Part shown: positions 26,551 to 36,514 of the stretch, one piece after another | How the letters are laid out: each line of letters begins with the position of its first letter | Numbering within the stretch: the first letter of the stretch is position 1 | Source of the DNA: DASRDE01 sp035938175 | GTDB taxonomy: Bacteria; Vulcanimicrobiota; Vulcanimicrobiia; Vulcanimicrobiales; Vulcanimicrobiaceae | Assembly: GCA_035938175.1 (NCBI GenBank) | Contig: DASZHD010000008.1 | Location: 136,573 to 200,572 of the forward strand | Length of the DNA stretch: 64,000 nt | Direction of reading: 5' to 3' | The notes under the pieces: generated by a model | Databases searched by the model: none | The model's input: only the letters and a program-made list of their open reading frames with translations | Told to the model about the DNA's origin: nothing | Made by a program: the position numbers and the translations under genes

Positions 26551-29500
26551 TTACGGAAGCGCCACGGCGATTGGCGTGTTTCCCGTGGCTATCGTGCGCA
26601 GATCGGCGGGATGAGCGATCGAAATCTTAACGCAGGCGTTGTCTCCCATCGGCACGGTATACAACGATTCTCCGCCGTCGGCCGCGATGACGACTTGCGG
26701 GTTCAGACCCACGCGAATGGTTCCTATCCGGGCGCGGCGCCCCGGATCCACGATGCTAATCGTGTCGGCACCGGAATCGGCCACGTACAGCCGGTTGCCC
26801 GCGATCGTCATGCCTTGGGGATCGACGCCGACCGGGATTGGGCTGCGCGCTTGCAGCGTGTGCAAATCGATCGGCGTCACGTCGTTGGAAGCGGTGTCGC
26901 TTACGTACGCCGTCGATCCGTCTTTGGAGATCGCAATGCCGAACGGTCGCGCACCCACGTGTACGACCGACTGCGCCAGCGTGCGAACGTTCAGGACGGT
27001 GACTGCATTGTCGCCCTGATCGGCGACATACAGCGTGGATCCGTCCGCAGAAAACGCCAGTTCTTGCGGTTGCCGTCCTACGGGGATGGGGCGCCCGGCG
27101 CTGAGCCGTTGAAGATCGATGCGCTGCACCGCGCCGTCGCCGTAATCGGTAACCCATGCAGACGTTCCGTCCGGCGAGAGGGCAAGGCTCGCCGGCGTCT
27201 TTCCCGTTTTGATTGTCGCCGTCACGTGCATCGTCGCCGTGTCGACGACCGTCACGTCGTTGGAGCCCTGATTAGCGGTGAGCAGCTGCGTACCGCCGTG
27301 CGTTATCGCAACGTCTCCCGGACTGGTGCCGACGGAAATCGTCGCAGCCACCGCGCCGGTTTGCGGATCGAATGCGGTGATGGTATTGTCGGAAAAGTTT
27401 GCGACGTACGCGAGCGGAATGCGCTGGTCCGCTGCCGCAACGCGTACCGAGAAATCGCGCGGTTCGAGTATGGCGCCGTTCTCGGCTTTCGCAGAGAGTG
27501 TCGCCGGATAATAATGCGCAGGCGCGCCGGAATCCGCATTGAGCGCAATCTCAAAATTCGAATTTGCGGTTACCGCCCCGGTTACGTTCTGCGCAGATAC
27601 TTGCGGAGCGGTCTGCAAGCGCCAGGAGACACGCGCCGGATTAGCCGTGTCCGGATCGGAAACGCCGACGCGCAGCGCCGCGTGGCCGCCGGGCGGTATC
27701 GCGAGTACGGGATCCAGCAGCTCGAGCGAAGCCGACGTTGAAGGCGGGAACGACGGCATCGTCGCCTGATACGACGGCGGTGCATCGCCGGTCGCGGTAC
27801 CCCAAGTGCTTGCGGCCGGTCCGAGCGTGTAGGCGATCGAAAGCGGTTTGCGCGCGTCGAACGCAACCCATGTCGCGTGCCGATCCGCGCCGTTCACGCG
27901 GACGCCTTGCACGTAGATGTTTTGCGCATTTGCTGACGGTGCGCTGACGTCGATTCGCGCTCCGCCCGGAACGTTGATGCGCACGCTGGAAAAGAGGGGA
28001 GTTCCCAGGTCGAGGACGGGCGCGGCCGGATTTTGCGGGTACAATCCGAGCGCGCACCAAACGTACCAGGCACTCATCGTACCGAGATCGTCGTTGCCCG
28101 GTATTCCTTCGGGCGTATCGCCGTAGAGCGTGTCCAGCGCTTCGCTGATGACGCGCTCCGCTTTGCTGGGCGCGCCCGCGCTCAGATACACCCACGGATC
28201 CAGCAAACTCGGTTCGTTCCCGAGCCATGCATAGGGCTTATCCTGACCGGCATTGAGCTGCGAAAAGTACGTATCCAATTTCGCAATCGCCGCCGCGCGG
28301 CCGCCCAATCCGTATATCAGCGTCGCGAGATCGTGCGGCACCATCCACGTGTACTGCGCGGCATTTCCCTCTTGGAATCCGCTTTGTCCGTTCGGCGTAA
28401 TCGGCGTCTGCAGGAAGGCTCCGGCGCGATCGCGCGGTGTAATCGCGCCTAGGCGCGTGTCGAACAGATTGCGCCACCGTTGCGATCGCCCCAAATACGT
28501 GCGGTACGTTTGCATAGCGTGCAAACTGCGCGCGAATTGCGCGATGGAAAAGTCGGCGATTGCGTACTCCAGCGTCAGCGATGCACCGTTCGGGACGGGA
28601 GACACGTTGGTCGTGTGCGTGTTCGCGACGTAGCCGAGCTTTTGATACTCGCCCAGCCCGGGCCGCGGCCGATACCACCCTTGGCCTGCGGGCGACGCGT
28701 CGTTCGAGGCGTTCTTAATCAGTGCGAGCAGCGCGGCGTGCGTGTCGAATCCGCGCACGCCGAACGCATATGCGCCCGCAAGAATAGGGGCGGCCGGATC
28801 GCCGCCCATCACGCCGCTATACGCGTTCGCCACCGGCCACTTCGGCAGCCATCCGCCTTGACGCGCGTCGTCGACGAGCGATTGCATCATGTCGCTCGTT
28901 TCGCGCGGCGCAAGCATGGCAATGAGCGGAAGCTGCGTCCGGTAGATATCCCAGCCCGAGAACGTCGCGTATTCGTCGTGCGTAGTGCGGACGCGGTGAA
29001 CGCCGCCGTCGAAGCCGCGATACCGGCCGTCGGCATCGCTGTACAAATTGGGATGTAGCATGGCGTGATAAAGCGCAGTGTAGAACGTTCGCTGCTGCGC
29101 TTGCGTGCCGCCCGTAATTTGCACGCGCCGCAAATACGCTGCCCACGCCTGCGCGGTTTGTGCGCGCTGCGCGTCGAAGGCGCTCGCACCGGAACGCAGA
29201 TTGGTCCACGCGCCCGCTTGATCGACCCAAGAAAGCGCCACGCGCAGCGTCACCGTCGAATCTGCCGCGGTACCGAAGTGCGCCCAAAGGCCCGCATGCG
29301 GTCCGTGGCCGCCGCCCCAGACACCCGAGCCGCTCATCGGCCGATCGAATTCGCCCGCGAAATAGACGGTGTACGTGTTGGGCATTCCGCAGAACTGACC
29401 GGCGCTCGCCCAGCCTTCGATCCGCGTCGGCGAAACGACGCGAATAGCCGAGTCGTTGGCACCGCCCTGATTGGACGCGGCGTTCACCAGAATCGTAGCA

Positions 29501-29988
29501 TCGCTCCCGCGCGGAAAGGCGAAGCGCGCAATTCCGTCGCGCGCACCGGCCGTGACCTCCGCCCGAATCTCAGCATCCTTTCCAAGCGCTACGGAGTAGT
29601 AACCGGGCGATGCGCTTTCGTCTTTATGCGAGAACGGCTGACGCGCGTGCTCCGGATCCGGCGCGTCGCCGGTTACCGGCAAGATCGCAAAATCGCCGTA
29701 GATCATGCAGCCCGGGCCGCTCATGTGATCCAGACTGAAGCCGCCGATCGCGTCGTCCTTGTAATCGTAGCCGCCGCCCGGCGGCAGCGACGGCGTGTCG
29801 GGACTGAATTGGATCATTCCGAACGGAGCATCGGCACCGGGAAACGTGTCGATCGGGCCGCCGGTTTTCGTTCCGGAAGTGCCGACGAACGGATCCACCA
29901 GCGTCAGCGGATCCGGTGCTTGGGCGAGGACGGCGGCGGGCATTGCCGACGCCGAAAGCATCACAAAAAGTGCGAAGCACGAGCGCAT
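26551..29988 (-). CDS. GH92-type alpha-mannosidase fused to a YVTN beta-propeller
   Basis: 1145-residue exported protein (signal peptide about 1-23, ALAQ). Residues about 28-760 match glycoside hydrolase family 92 (exo-acting alpha-mannosidases, mostly alpha-1,2): DPFVGTSGTKTGGPIDTFPGA, GFSLDHMSGPGC, FYTALYHAMLHPN, TFSGWDIYRTQ, and a C-terminal WNEP-like LGNEPSLLDPW. A beta-sandwich linker (about 770-855) precedes about 285 residues of YVTN propeller repeats (LAYVANFSDNTITAFDPQTG onward, about seven blades). GH92 enzymes use a calcium ion. The propeller fusion is unusual; it could bind substrate or surface partners. Confidence 0.85.
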   Translation of the reverse strand: MRSCFALFVMLSASAMPAAVLAQAPDPLTLVDPFVGTSGTKTGGPIDTFPGADAPFGMIQFSPDTPSLPPGGGYDYKDDAIGGFSLDHMSGPGCMIYGDFAILPVTGDAPDPEHARQPFSHKDESASPGYYSVALGKDAEIRAEVTAGARDGIARFAFPRGSDATILVNAASNQGGANDSAIRVVSPTRIEGWASAGQFCGMPNTYTVYFAGEFDRPMSGSGVWGGGHGPHAGLWAHFGTAADSTVTLRVALSWVDQAGAWTNLRSGASAFDAQRAQTAQAWAAYLRRVQITGGTQAQQRTFYTALYHAMLHPNLYSDADGRYRGFDGGVHRVRTTHDEYATFSGWDIYRTQLPLIAMLAPRETSDMMQSLVDDARQGGWLPKWPVANAYSGVMGGDPAAPILAGAYAFGVRGFDTHAALLALIKNASNDASPAGQGWYRPRPGLGEYQKLGYVANTHTTNVSPVPNGASLTLEYAIADFSIAQFARSLHAMQTYRTYLGRSQRWRNLFDTRLGAITPRDRAGAFLQTPITPNGQSGFQEGNAAQYTWMVPHDLATLIYGLGGRAAAIAKLDTYFSQLNAGQDKPYAWLGNEPSLLDPWVYLSAGAPSKAERVISEALDTLYGDTPEGIPGNDDLGTMSAWYVWCALGLYPQNPAAPVLDLGTPLFSSVRINVPGGARIDVSAPSANAQNIYVQGVRVNGADRHATWVAFDARKPLSIAYTLGPAASTWGTATGDAPPSYQATMPSFPPSTSASLELLDPVLAIPPGGHAALRVGVSDPDTANPARVSWRLQTAPQVSAQNVTGAVTANSNFEIALNADSGAPAHYYPATLSAKAENGAILEPRDFSVRVAAADQRIPLAYVANFSDNTITAFDPQTGAVAATISVGTSPGDVAITHGGTQLLTANQGSNDVTVVDTATMHVTATIKTGKTPASLALSPDGTSAWVTDYGDGAVQRIDLQRLSAGRPIPVGRQPQELAFSADGSTLYVADQGDNAVTVLNVRTLAQSVVHVGARPFGIAISKDGSTAYVSDTASNDVTPIDLHTLQARSPIPVGVDPQGMTIAGNRLYVADSGADTISIVDPGRRARIGTIRVGLNPQVVIAADGGESLYTVPMGDNACVKISIAHPADLRTIATGNTPIAVALP

Positions 29989-30032
29989 GCCGGGAGGTTG
30001 GCGTCGCCGCGCCTTCGGGCCTTGAACGGCCG

Positions 30033-31811
30033 CTACGTCTGGCTTTTTGGGGCGGTTTCGCGCAGTTGCAAGCCCAAGTCGCGCAGCAGCCGCGGCGGAA
30101 CGGCCGAGGGCGCATCCATCATCACGTCGCGAGCCATCTGATTCTTCGGGAACGCGATGACGTCGCGGATGCTCGTTTCGCCGACGGCCAGCATCGCGAT
30201 GCGATCGATGCCCAGCGCCATGCCTCCGTGCGGCGGAGCGCCATAGTCCAACGCGCGTAAAAAGAATCCGAAGCGCTCCTCGATTTGTTCGTCCGTCATG
30301 CCGAGCATCGCAAAGATGCGCCGTTGAAATTCCGGCTTATGAATGCGGATGGAGCCGCTCCCCAATTCGAAGCCGTTCAACACCATGTCGTAGTGCTGCG
30401 CGCGCATCTTCATCGGTTCCGTATCGATGAGGTCCCACTGCCCATCGCCGGGAGCCGTAAACGGATGATGCGCCGGAGCGGGCTGACCGGTCTCTTCATC
30501 GATTTCGAAGAGCGGGAAATCGGTGACCCACGCGAACGCGAATTGCGACGGATCGCGCAAGCCGCAGCGCTCGCCGACTTCCGCACGCATCTTGCCCGCA
30601 ACCAGAAGCGCCGCATCGCGCGCGTCGGCAAAAAGCAGCATCGCGTCGCCCGTCCGCGCCTGCGTGCGTTCGCTCACTCGCGCAATGGCCCGCTCGTCGA
30701 TAAACTTGGCCGCCGAGCTCTTTGCGCCGTCGGCTCCGAGCGCGATCCAGACCATTCCCTTGGCCCCGTTCTGCTTCGCGGTTTCGGTGAGCGCATCGAA
30801 ATCGCGCCGCGAAAGTTGCGCGCCTCCCGGATAGCGCAGCGCGATGACGGCGCCCCCCGCGTCCATGGCGTTTTTGAATACGCCGAATTCCGTACCGGCG
30901 AAGACGTCGTTGACGTGGGCTAACTCCAAACCGAAACGAAGATCGGGCTTATCGCTGCCGTAACGGTCGATCACCTCGGCGTGCGAAAACCGCGGAAACG
31001 GCGGCAGATCGACGTGCAAAACCGCCCGCCACGCATGCCGGATCGCGGATTCCATGAGCTCGAGCACTTCTTCTTGGGTAGCGAACGACATTTCGACGTC
31101 GATTTGCGTGAATTCCAACTGCCGGTCCGCCCGCTGATCTTCATCGCGCATGCAGCGCGCGATCTGCATGTACCGCCCAAAGCCGGCGATCATCAAGATC
31201 TGTTTCAGGATCTGCGGCGACTGAGGGAGCGCGTAGAACGAGCCTTGGTGGATGCGGCTGGGCACCAAGTAGTCGCGCGCGCCTTCGGGCGTCGACTTGA
31301 TCAGCATCGGCGTCTCGATTTCCAAAAAACCGCGCTCGTCGAAAAAGTCCCGCAGCGCTTTCACGATTGCGTGACGAATTGCGATGTTGCGCTGAAGGCG
31401 CGGACGGCGCAAGTCCAGGTACCGGTATTCGAGGCGCAGGTTCTCGTCGACGTCGTCGTCGGTGTTCACGGGAAACGGCGGCACCAGCGAGCGGTTGTGC
31501 ACTTCCAATTCGTCGGCGCCGACCTCGATCTCACCCGTTGCAAGCTTGGAGTTTTCCGTTCCCTGCGGACGCCGGCGCACGCTACCCCGCACGCGAATGA
31601 CGTCTTCGTGCCGCAAATGCTCGGCGTCTTTGAACGCCGGCTGCTGCGGATCGAACACGACCTGCGTGATACCGTCGCGATCGCGCAAATCGATAAAAAT
31701 CAAGCCGCCGTGATCGCGGCGCCGGTTCACCCATCCGTTCAATTCGGCGGCGGTCCCGACGTCGGCGCCGCGCAGCGCGCCGCAGGAGCGTTTGGTCGCG
31801 GTGCTATGCAT
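30033..31811 (-). CDS. aspS: Aspartyl-tRNA synthetase
   Basis: Class II synthetase charging tRNA-Asp. 592 residues, bacterial type: an N-terminal OB-fold anticodon-binding domain (RDHGGLIFIDLRDRDGITQVV), motif 2 with CMRDEDQRADRQLEFTQID, the GAD insertion (about 300-410), and motif 3 MALGIDRIAMLAVG. Whether it is discriminating or also charges tRNA-Asn cannot be told by eye. The ATG at 31811 overlaps the preceding glycosyltransferase gene by 8 nt. In Firmicutes aspS directly follows hisS; here a 9-kb glycan block separates them. Confidence 0.97.
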   Translation of the reverse strand: MHSTATKRSCGALRGADVGTAAELNGWVNRRRDHGGLIFIDLRDRDGITQVVFDPQQPAFKDAEHLRHEDVIRVRGSVRRRPQGTENSKLATGEIEVGADELEVHNRSLVPPFPVNTDDDVDENLRLEYRYLDLRRPRLQRNIAIRHAIVKALRDFFDERGFLEIETPMLIKSTPEGARDYLVPSRIHQGSFYALPQSPQILKQILMIAGFGRYMQIARCMRDEDQRADRQLEFTQIDVEMSFATQEEVLELMESAIRHAWRAVLHVDLPPFPRFSHAEVIDRYGSDKPDLRFGLELAHVNDVFAGTEFGVFKNAMDAGGAVIALRYPGGAQLSRRDFDALTETAKQNGAKGMVWIALGADGAKSSAAKFIDERAIARVSERTQARTGDAMLLFADARDAALLVAGKMRAEVGERCGLRDPSQFAFAWVTDFPLFEIDEETGQPAPAHHPFTAPGDGQWDLIDTEPMKMRAQHYDMVLNGFELGSGSIRIHKPEFQRRIFAMLGMTDEQIEERFGFFLRALDYGAPPHGGMALGIDRIAMLAVGETSIRDVIAFPKNQMARDVMMDAPSAVPPRLLRDLGLQLRETAPKSQT

Positions 31812-32706
31812 GCTTATCCTCAGCCAAAGCGGTCTTGATGCCCGATACGTAATAGTACTGTTGAATCAAATCGCGCGCAAACTTCGACTCGCCGGCGCGG
31901 CGGTCGAAGTAGCCGAGCACCCACGGGAGCTTGCTCAGCGCCGAATGCAACCCCAGAGAAACCGGCGTCATCCCCAGATTCGCCATCACCGCAAAATCGG
32001 GATGCTTGCGATAGAACCGCACCGTCGACCGTCCGGCCAGTTTCATCTTCTCGACTTGACCTTCGTGCGGAACGTCCTGGCAATGGTAGTTGACGGCATT
32101 GGGTTCGTACAGAATCGTAATCCCGGCTTTTTGCAGGCGGTATCCCAGTTCTAAATCCTCGTGGCCGTAGCCCGTAAAGCTCTCGTCGAACGCGCCGACG
32201 GCAAGCAGATCGTCGCGCCGTACGGATGCGTTTCCCGTGAGAAAATACAGCCAGCTCAAGGCCTTGCGCGCCGGCGGATGCAGGCTGCGCCGGCGTTCCG
32301 GGTGCGTCCGCTGCATTTCGTAGTCTTCGATCGAGGCAACCTGTACTTCCCAGCCGACGACGGCGATATTGCGTCTCGCGCGGTGATGCGCGAGATGTTC
32401 GGCAAGCAGCTGCGGATCCGCAATGATGTCGGAGTCATTGAATAGGACCACGTCTGCGCTCGCGGCGTGAATGCCGGCATTCCGCGCCATCGCGCGGCCC
32501 GTGTATGCGCCCGGAAGATGCCGCACGTTCGGATGCTGCGCCGAGACCTCCGCAAGATACTCCGCGGTGCCGTCGTTCGAGTTGGAGTCGCAGATCAGCA
32601 GCTCGTACGACGCCTCGGGAACGCTTTGTGAAAGCAGCGACGGAATCACGTGACGCAGCGTGTCGATGCGGTTGTACGTCGGAATGACGACGGAAATTTC
32701 AAGCAT
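31804..32706 (-). CDS. Glycosyltransferase family 2
   Basis: 300-residue GT-A glycosyltransferase: SVVIPTYNRIDTLRHVIPSL at the N-terminus, the sugar-nucleotide segment LLICDSNSNDGTAEYL, the metal-binding DSD of LFNDSDII, and GHEDLELGYRLQ in the acceptor half, a signature of the chondroitin/galactosyl-type GT2 subgroup. C-terminal helices follow and no membrane span is evident. Fifth glycosyltransferase of the block in transcription order, overlapping both neighbours by 8 nt. Donor and acceptor unknown. Confidence 0.88.
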   Translation of the reverse strand: MLEISVVIPTYNRIDTLRHVIPSLLSQSVPEASYELLICDSNSNDGTAEYLAEVSAQHPNVRHLPGAYTGRAMARNAGIHAASADVVLFNDSDIIADPQLLAEHLAHHRARRNIAVVGWEVQVASIEDYEMQRTHPERRRSLHPPARKALSWLYFLTGNASVRRDDLLAVGAFDESFTGYGHEDLELGYRLQKAGITILYEPNAVNYHCQDVPHEGQVEKMKLAGRSTVRFYRKHPDFAVMANLGMTPVSLGLHSALSKLPWVLGYFDRRAGESKFARDLIQQYYYVSGIKTALAEDKHA

Positions 32707-33688
32707 GTTCGATTAATGAAGCGACGCCGGCCAGAATCTCCCCGCGGAAACGCGCGAGCGACTGCTCCGATTCGTCGGCCGGTTTTTGAACGAGCACGTT
32801 CGGCACGCCATATGGCGCCCATTCCTGCGAATTCAGCCGGAAATACCGGTGTTCGAAAGCGACGACGGTGGGCCTGCGTACGGCGCTTGCGACATGAGTC
32901 GCACCGGTGTCGACGGTGACGATGACGCGCGCGCGCTCGAACACTGCGGCCCAGCGGTAGAACGGCAGCCCGCCCAGCAGCATGTCCGCGCTCCGCGATT
33001 CCGCGATACGCGCCGCGTACTGCTCGCATTCCGGAGCATACGTGACGACGAGCGGCGCGCCGAAGCGATGCAGCTCGCTCATCAGCGCAAGGGTCGAATC
33101 GAGGGTACTTCCATCCTGAAACCAGCGCTGTCCCAAGTGCAGCACGATCGGCGAAGACGGCAGGTACGCGATCGACGAGCGGTCTTCATCGGTCACGTTC
33201 AGGCGTAAATCCAACACGCGCTGATGCGCGCCCGCAAGCTCCACCAAATCCAGCAGCTGATTTACTTCGTGGCGCACGTGACGATGCGGATCGCGTTCGC
33301 TCAGGTCGGGATCCGCTTCCGAAAGCATCACCCGGTTCAGAAAAAAGCGCGCCGTCAACCGCGCGACATACCGGCGGACATAGGTGTAGCCGACGCGCAC
33401 GGCCGCGCGAGTAGCTCCGGCCAACGCAATGTCCTGCAGCCGTGGCGCCAGGGCCACTGCCAAATCGATTTTACCGCGATACCGCGCCCCGAACGCGCCG
33501 GGCTTGGCCCCGTCCGGCAGATCGACCAGATCGTCGATATCGACGCTGCGCTCCATGACGACGCGATTGTACGGACTGCAGACCATCACGATTCGCGCAT
33601 CCGGAAAAGAGCGGCGCACAGTTGCAATCGCGGGTGTCGAGAGCACGAGATCGCCGATGCGATCCGTGCGCGAAAGCAGAATATTCAT
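32699..33688 (-). CDS. Glycosyltransferase family 9 (heptosyltransferase-like), copy 1
   Basis: 329-residue GT-B enzyme. N-terminal NILLSRTDRIGDLVLSTPAI is the family 9 signature; IVLHLGQRWFQDGSTLDSTLALM and VTVDTGATHVASAVRRPTVV form the C-terminal ADP-sugar site. ADP-heptose is the expected donor because gmhA, hldA and hldC lie in the same operon (inference). The ATG at 33688 overlaps the preceding gene's stop (TGATG). Confidence 0.9.
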   Translation of the reverse strand: MNILLSRTDRIGDLVLSTPAIATVRRSFPDARIVMVCSPYNRVVMERSVDIDDLVDLPDGAKPGAFGARYRGKIDLAVALAPRLQDIALAGATRAAVRVGYTYVRRYVARLTARFFLNRVMLSEADPDLSERDPHRHVRHEVNQLLDLVELAGAHQRVLDLRLNVTDEDRSSIAYLPSSPIVLHLGQRWFQDGSTLDSTLALMSELHRFGAPLVVTYAPECEQYAARIAESRSADMLLGGLPFYRWAAVFERARVIVTVDTGATHVASAVRRPTVVAFEHRYFRLNSQEWAPYGVPNVLVQKPADESEQSLARFRGEILAGVASLIEHA

Positions 33689-34590
33689 CAGGAGCGCGTG
33701 CGGGCGCGTTCCAATTCGTCGAAATACGTTTGCGTTCGAAGGCGAGCCGCGGCACGCAGTTCGCTGTCGTTCAGCGGGCGGTCTTGCGAAAGATCGCCCA
33801 GCGCGCTGCGGTAGTGCCGCGCCATGTCGATTCCGCGCATCCATTTGTGCAGGAGCCGGGACGGTGCATTGTCACCGGTGGCCAGGTAGGTTCGCCAATG
33901 CGGATGCAACTGCGCCAGCTGCACCGCCGTGCGCGCCTGCGCGCGCGCTTGCGCGAGCATTTTTTCCACGTTGGAGCTACGCAGCCGCGGCTTATAGTGG
34001 TACACCAGCGCGTGCTTGTTGAAAACCGCCTTCACGCCGGCAAAGCGCAAGCGAAGCCCGACGTCGATGTCTTCCCACCCGTACTCGGCAAAGGTTTCAT
34101 TGAACCCGCCGGCCGCGCGGATCGTCTTGAGCGGAACCGAGACGTTCGTGGTCCAGAAAAAATTGCCGCTGTAGTTGCGGATCGTCCACACGGGGGGCGG
34201 CAAGTCGTCAAAGCTCTCGACGTTGATCGCCGCGCCGCGCACGATCGCAAGCGGATGCGCAGCGTGCGAACGCAGATGCTCCTCCACGAAATCCGGCAGC
34301 GGCAGGACGTCATCGTCGATGAACGCGATGCGCTCGCCGCGTGCGTGGGCGATACCGTTGTTGCGGCCGGCGGCAAGACCCGAATTCTGCTGACGAAGCA
34401 CGGTGAACGCGCACGGCGCACGCTCCTGTGCGCGCGCAATCACGTCGCCGGTGCGGCCGTCCGTCGATCCGTCGTCCACGAGTACCACCTCGTACTCCGC
34501 AGCCGCGACCGTTTGCTCGAAGCACGCGTCGAGAACCCGCGCGAGCAAATCCGCGCGGTTGTACGTGCAGAGCTGTATCGTCGCCCTCAT
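33688..34590 (-). CDS. Glycosyltransferase family 2, second of three
   Basis: 300 residues: IQLCTYNRADLLARVLDACF, VVLVDDGSTDGRTGDVI, RNNGIAHARGERIAFIDDDVLP with the DDD metal site, and AEYGWEDIDVGLRLRFAG. Same subgroup as its neighbours at 31804 and 35626. The C-terminal 80 residues are helical and rich in Arg, possibly for membrane association. The ATG at 34590 is the natural start although the frame continues about 80 codons upstream. Confidence 0.88.
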   Translation of the reverse strand: MRATIQLCTYNRADLLARVLDACFEQTVAAAEYEVVLVDDGSTDGRTGDVIARAQERAPCAFTVLRQQNSGLAAGRNNGIAHARGERIAFIDDDVLPLPDFVEEHLRSHAAHPLAIVRGAAINVESFDDLPPPVWTIRNYSGNFFWTTNVSVPLKTIRAAGGFNETFAEYGWEDIDVGLRLRFAGVKAVFNKHALVYHYKPRLRSSNVEKMLAQARAQARTAVQLAQLHPHWRTYLATGDNAPSRLLHKWMRGIDMARHYRSALGDLSQDRPLNDSELRAAARLRTQTYFDELERARTRS

Positions 34591-34607
34591 GGCCGCCCGG
34601 GGTTCGA

Positions 34608-35636
34608 CTAGCCGGCGGACCGCGCCTCGGTTAAGGGACCGACGACGGCTTCGCAGGCGGCGAGAATTCGCGGAACGTCCAGATTCGCGATGCACGCGTA
34701 GTCGGGACAGGTTTCCTTGCGTTCGCCTTTGCGGCAGGGGTAGCTCGCACGGACGATTTCCGTGCGAGGGCCCAGCGGCGCCCAGCGCTCCGGCGTGTCG
34801 GTCTGGAACGGAAAGATTCCGACGGTGGGACAACCCACCGCTGCCGCTACGTGCATGGAGCCGGTGGTGATGCCGGTGAAGTGCGACGCGCGCTTCGCAA
34901 GCGCAGCGAAACCGCCGAGCGATGCTTTGCCGGCGATCGGCCGTGCGCCGCTTTCCTCTGCGATGCGTTCGACGATAGGCCGATCCGCCGGGACTCCGCT
35001 CAGCAAAACGGTGACGTTGAAGCGTTCCGCGATCGCGCGAGCGAGATTGCTCCAGCCGCGAACCGGCCAGATTCCCCGTTTCGGTGCGATGGCATTCGTC
35101 GTGTGCAAGATTGCAAAAGGCGCGCTGTCGAGCTGCAACTCGGCAAGTATCGCGGCCGCTTCCGATTCGTCGGCCGGCGTCGTGCGGAACGCCGGTACGG
35201 GATCGCCGGTGTCGCAGCCGATAGCGCGCGCATAGTCGAGCAGAATTTGCGACCAGTGGCTCGTGACGTCGCCGAATTCGCTACGCACCGGGACCCGGTG
35301 CGTGAATTGCCACGAATAGATGCGCCGCGCTTGACCGGCGCGGATCGGAATACGGGCGAGGCGCGGAATCTTGGCCGTGCGCGCCGTCGCCCACGTAACG
35401 ACTGCAGCATCGTACCCGCGCGCGCAAACGGTCTGGGCCAGATCGCGTTCGGGCTCGTTCGCATCGACGAACACCCGGTCGAAATCAGGAATGCGTTCCA
35501 GAGCGCTCGCATGACCCGGCAGCGTCAACGCGTCGACTGTTCCAAAGCGCGTATGCAGCGCGCGTGCCACGATCGACGCGATCATGGAGTCGCCGATGCC
35601 GCCTCCCGCGCAGTAAACGAGCGCGCTACCGTTCAC
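34608..35636 (-). CDS. Glycosyltransferase family 9 (heptosyltransferase-like), copy 2
   Basis: 342-residue GT-B enzyme: LVYCAGGGIGDSMIASIVARAL at the N-terminus, LHTTNAIAPKRGIWPVRGWSNLARAI in the middle, and HFTGITTGSMHVAAAVGCPTVGIF for the nucleotide-sugar site. Four cysteines near the end (YPCRKGERKETCPDYACIANL) resemble those in bona fide heptosyltransferases. The GTG at 35636 overlaps the upstream gene by 11 nt. It is clearly diverged from the copy at 32699. Confidence 0.9.
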   Translation of the reverse strand: MNGSALVYCAGGGIGDSMIASIVARALHTRFGTVDALTLPGHASALERIPDFDRVFVDANEPERDLAQTVCARGYDAAVVTWATARTAKIPRLARIPIRAGQARRIYSWQFTHRVPVRSEFGDVTSHWSQILLDYARAIGCDTGDPVPAFRTTPADESEAAAILAELQLDSAPFAILHTTNAIAPKRGIWPVRGWSNLARAIAERFNVTVLLSGVPADRPIVERIAEESGARPIAGKASLGGFAALAKRASHFTGITTGSMHVAAAVGCPTVGIFPFQTDTPERWAPLGPRTEIVRASYPCRKGERKETCPDYACIANLDVPRILAACEAVVGPLTEARSAG

Positions 35637-36507
35637 AATCGGCGCGATCCAACGCCTGCGCGAGCTCCACGGTGTACGCCGCATCCAGCAACTGCGCACG
35701 CGCGAGCGATTTCAACGCGGGCGGTCCGGTTTGTGCCGACGCGAGCCCGGCGAGCCACGGAAGCAGCGGCTCCAGCGCTTTGGCGCGCAACAGGTTCGCC
35801 GAATACGCGCCCGTCGCCGAGCGTACGCGCCTGCTCCCGTTTTTCTTGACGAAGCGTACCGCCATGCGGGCGCGTTCCACGACTTTGCGAAGCTCGGACT
35901 CCAACGTCACGTCGTGCGGCGGCTTGATATGCCAAATGTACGCGTCCCACGCGAACTTAGCCCGCATGCCGTGCTCGCGCAAACGCACGCCCAGCTCGGT
36001 GTCCTCCCAGCCGTACAAATGAAACTGCTCGTCGAAGCCGCCGACCGCATCCAGCGCGACGCGCGGTACCGACGCATTACACGTGCACAAGAATGCGCGT
36101 GAAAAATTTGCAAGGGCCGGCTTAGGCCGTTCGTGATACGAGGGCACGTTGATAATCGGACCGCTGACGACGAAGTTGCTCAGCGAGTGAGCGGCGTCGT
36201 GCGCCGCCAAAAATCCCGCCGGCGCGTACACGTCGTCATCACAAAACAACACCAGGTGGCCTTGCGCCGCAGCGATCCCGCGATTGCGCGCGGCACCCCG
36301 GTTCGGACGCTCTTCGTAAACGTACGAAACCTCGAACGGATACGACGCTTTCGCGCGCTCGACGACTTGCGAGGTGGCATCCGTCGATCCGTTGTCGACC
36401 ACCACGACTTCAAACGTCGGCGCGCCGATCTGGTGCGAGAACGACTGCAGCGCGCGATCGAGGTACTCCGCGCGATCTTTTGTGGCGATGACTATCGACA
36501 TACGCAT
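35626..36507 (-). CDS. Glycosyltransferase family 2, first of three
   Basis: 293 residues: SIVIATKDRAEYLDRALQSF, VVVVDNGSTDATSQVV, the metal site LVLFCDDDVYAPAG, and LYGWEDTELGVRLREHGM. The C-terminal half is helical (SELRKVVERARMAVRFVKKNG). Start ATG at 36507, 7 nt after the lpxB-like stop; a second ATG two codons on is equally possible. It heads the GT2-GT9-GT2-GT9-GT2 series. Confidence 0.87.
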   Translation of the reverse strand: MRMSIVIATKDRAEYLDRALQSFSHQIGAPTFEVVVVDNGSTDATSQVVERAKASYPFEVSYVYEERPNRGAARNRGIAAAQGHLVLFCDDDVYAPAGFLAAHDAAHSLSNFVVSGPIINVPSYHERPKPALANFSRAFLCTCNASVPRVALDAVGGFDEQFHLYGWEDTELGVRLREHGMRAKFAWDAYIWHIKPPHDVTLESELRKVVERARMAVRFVKKNGSRRVRSATGAYSANLLRAKALEPLLPWLAGLASAQTGPPALKSLARAQLLDAAYTVELAQALDRADCER

Positions 36508-36514
36508 AGTGCTT

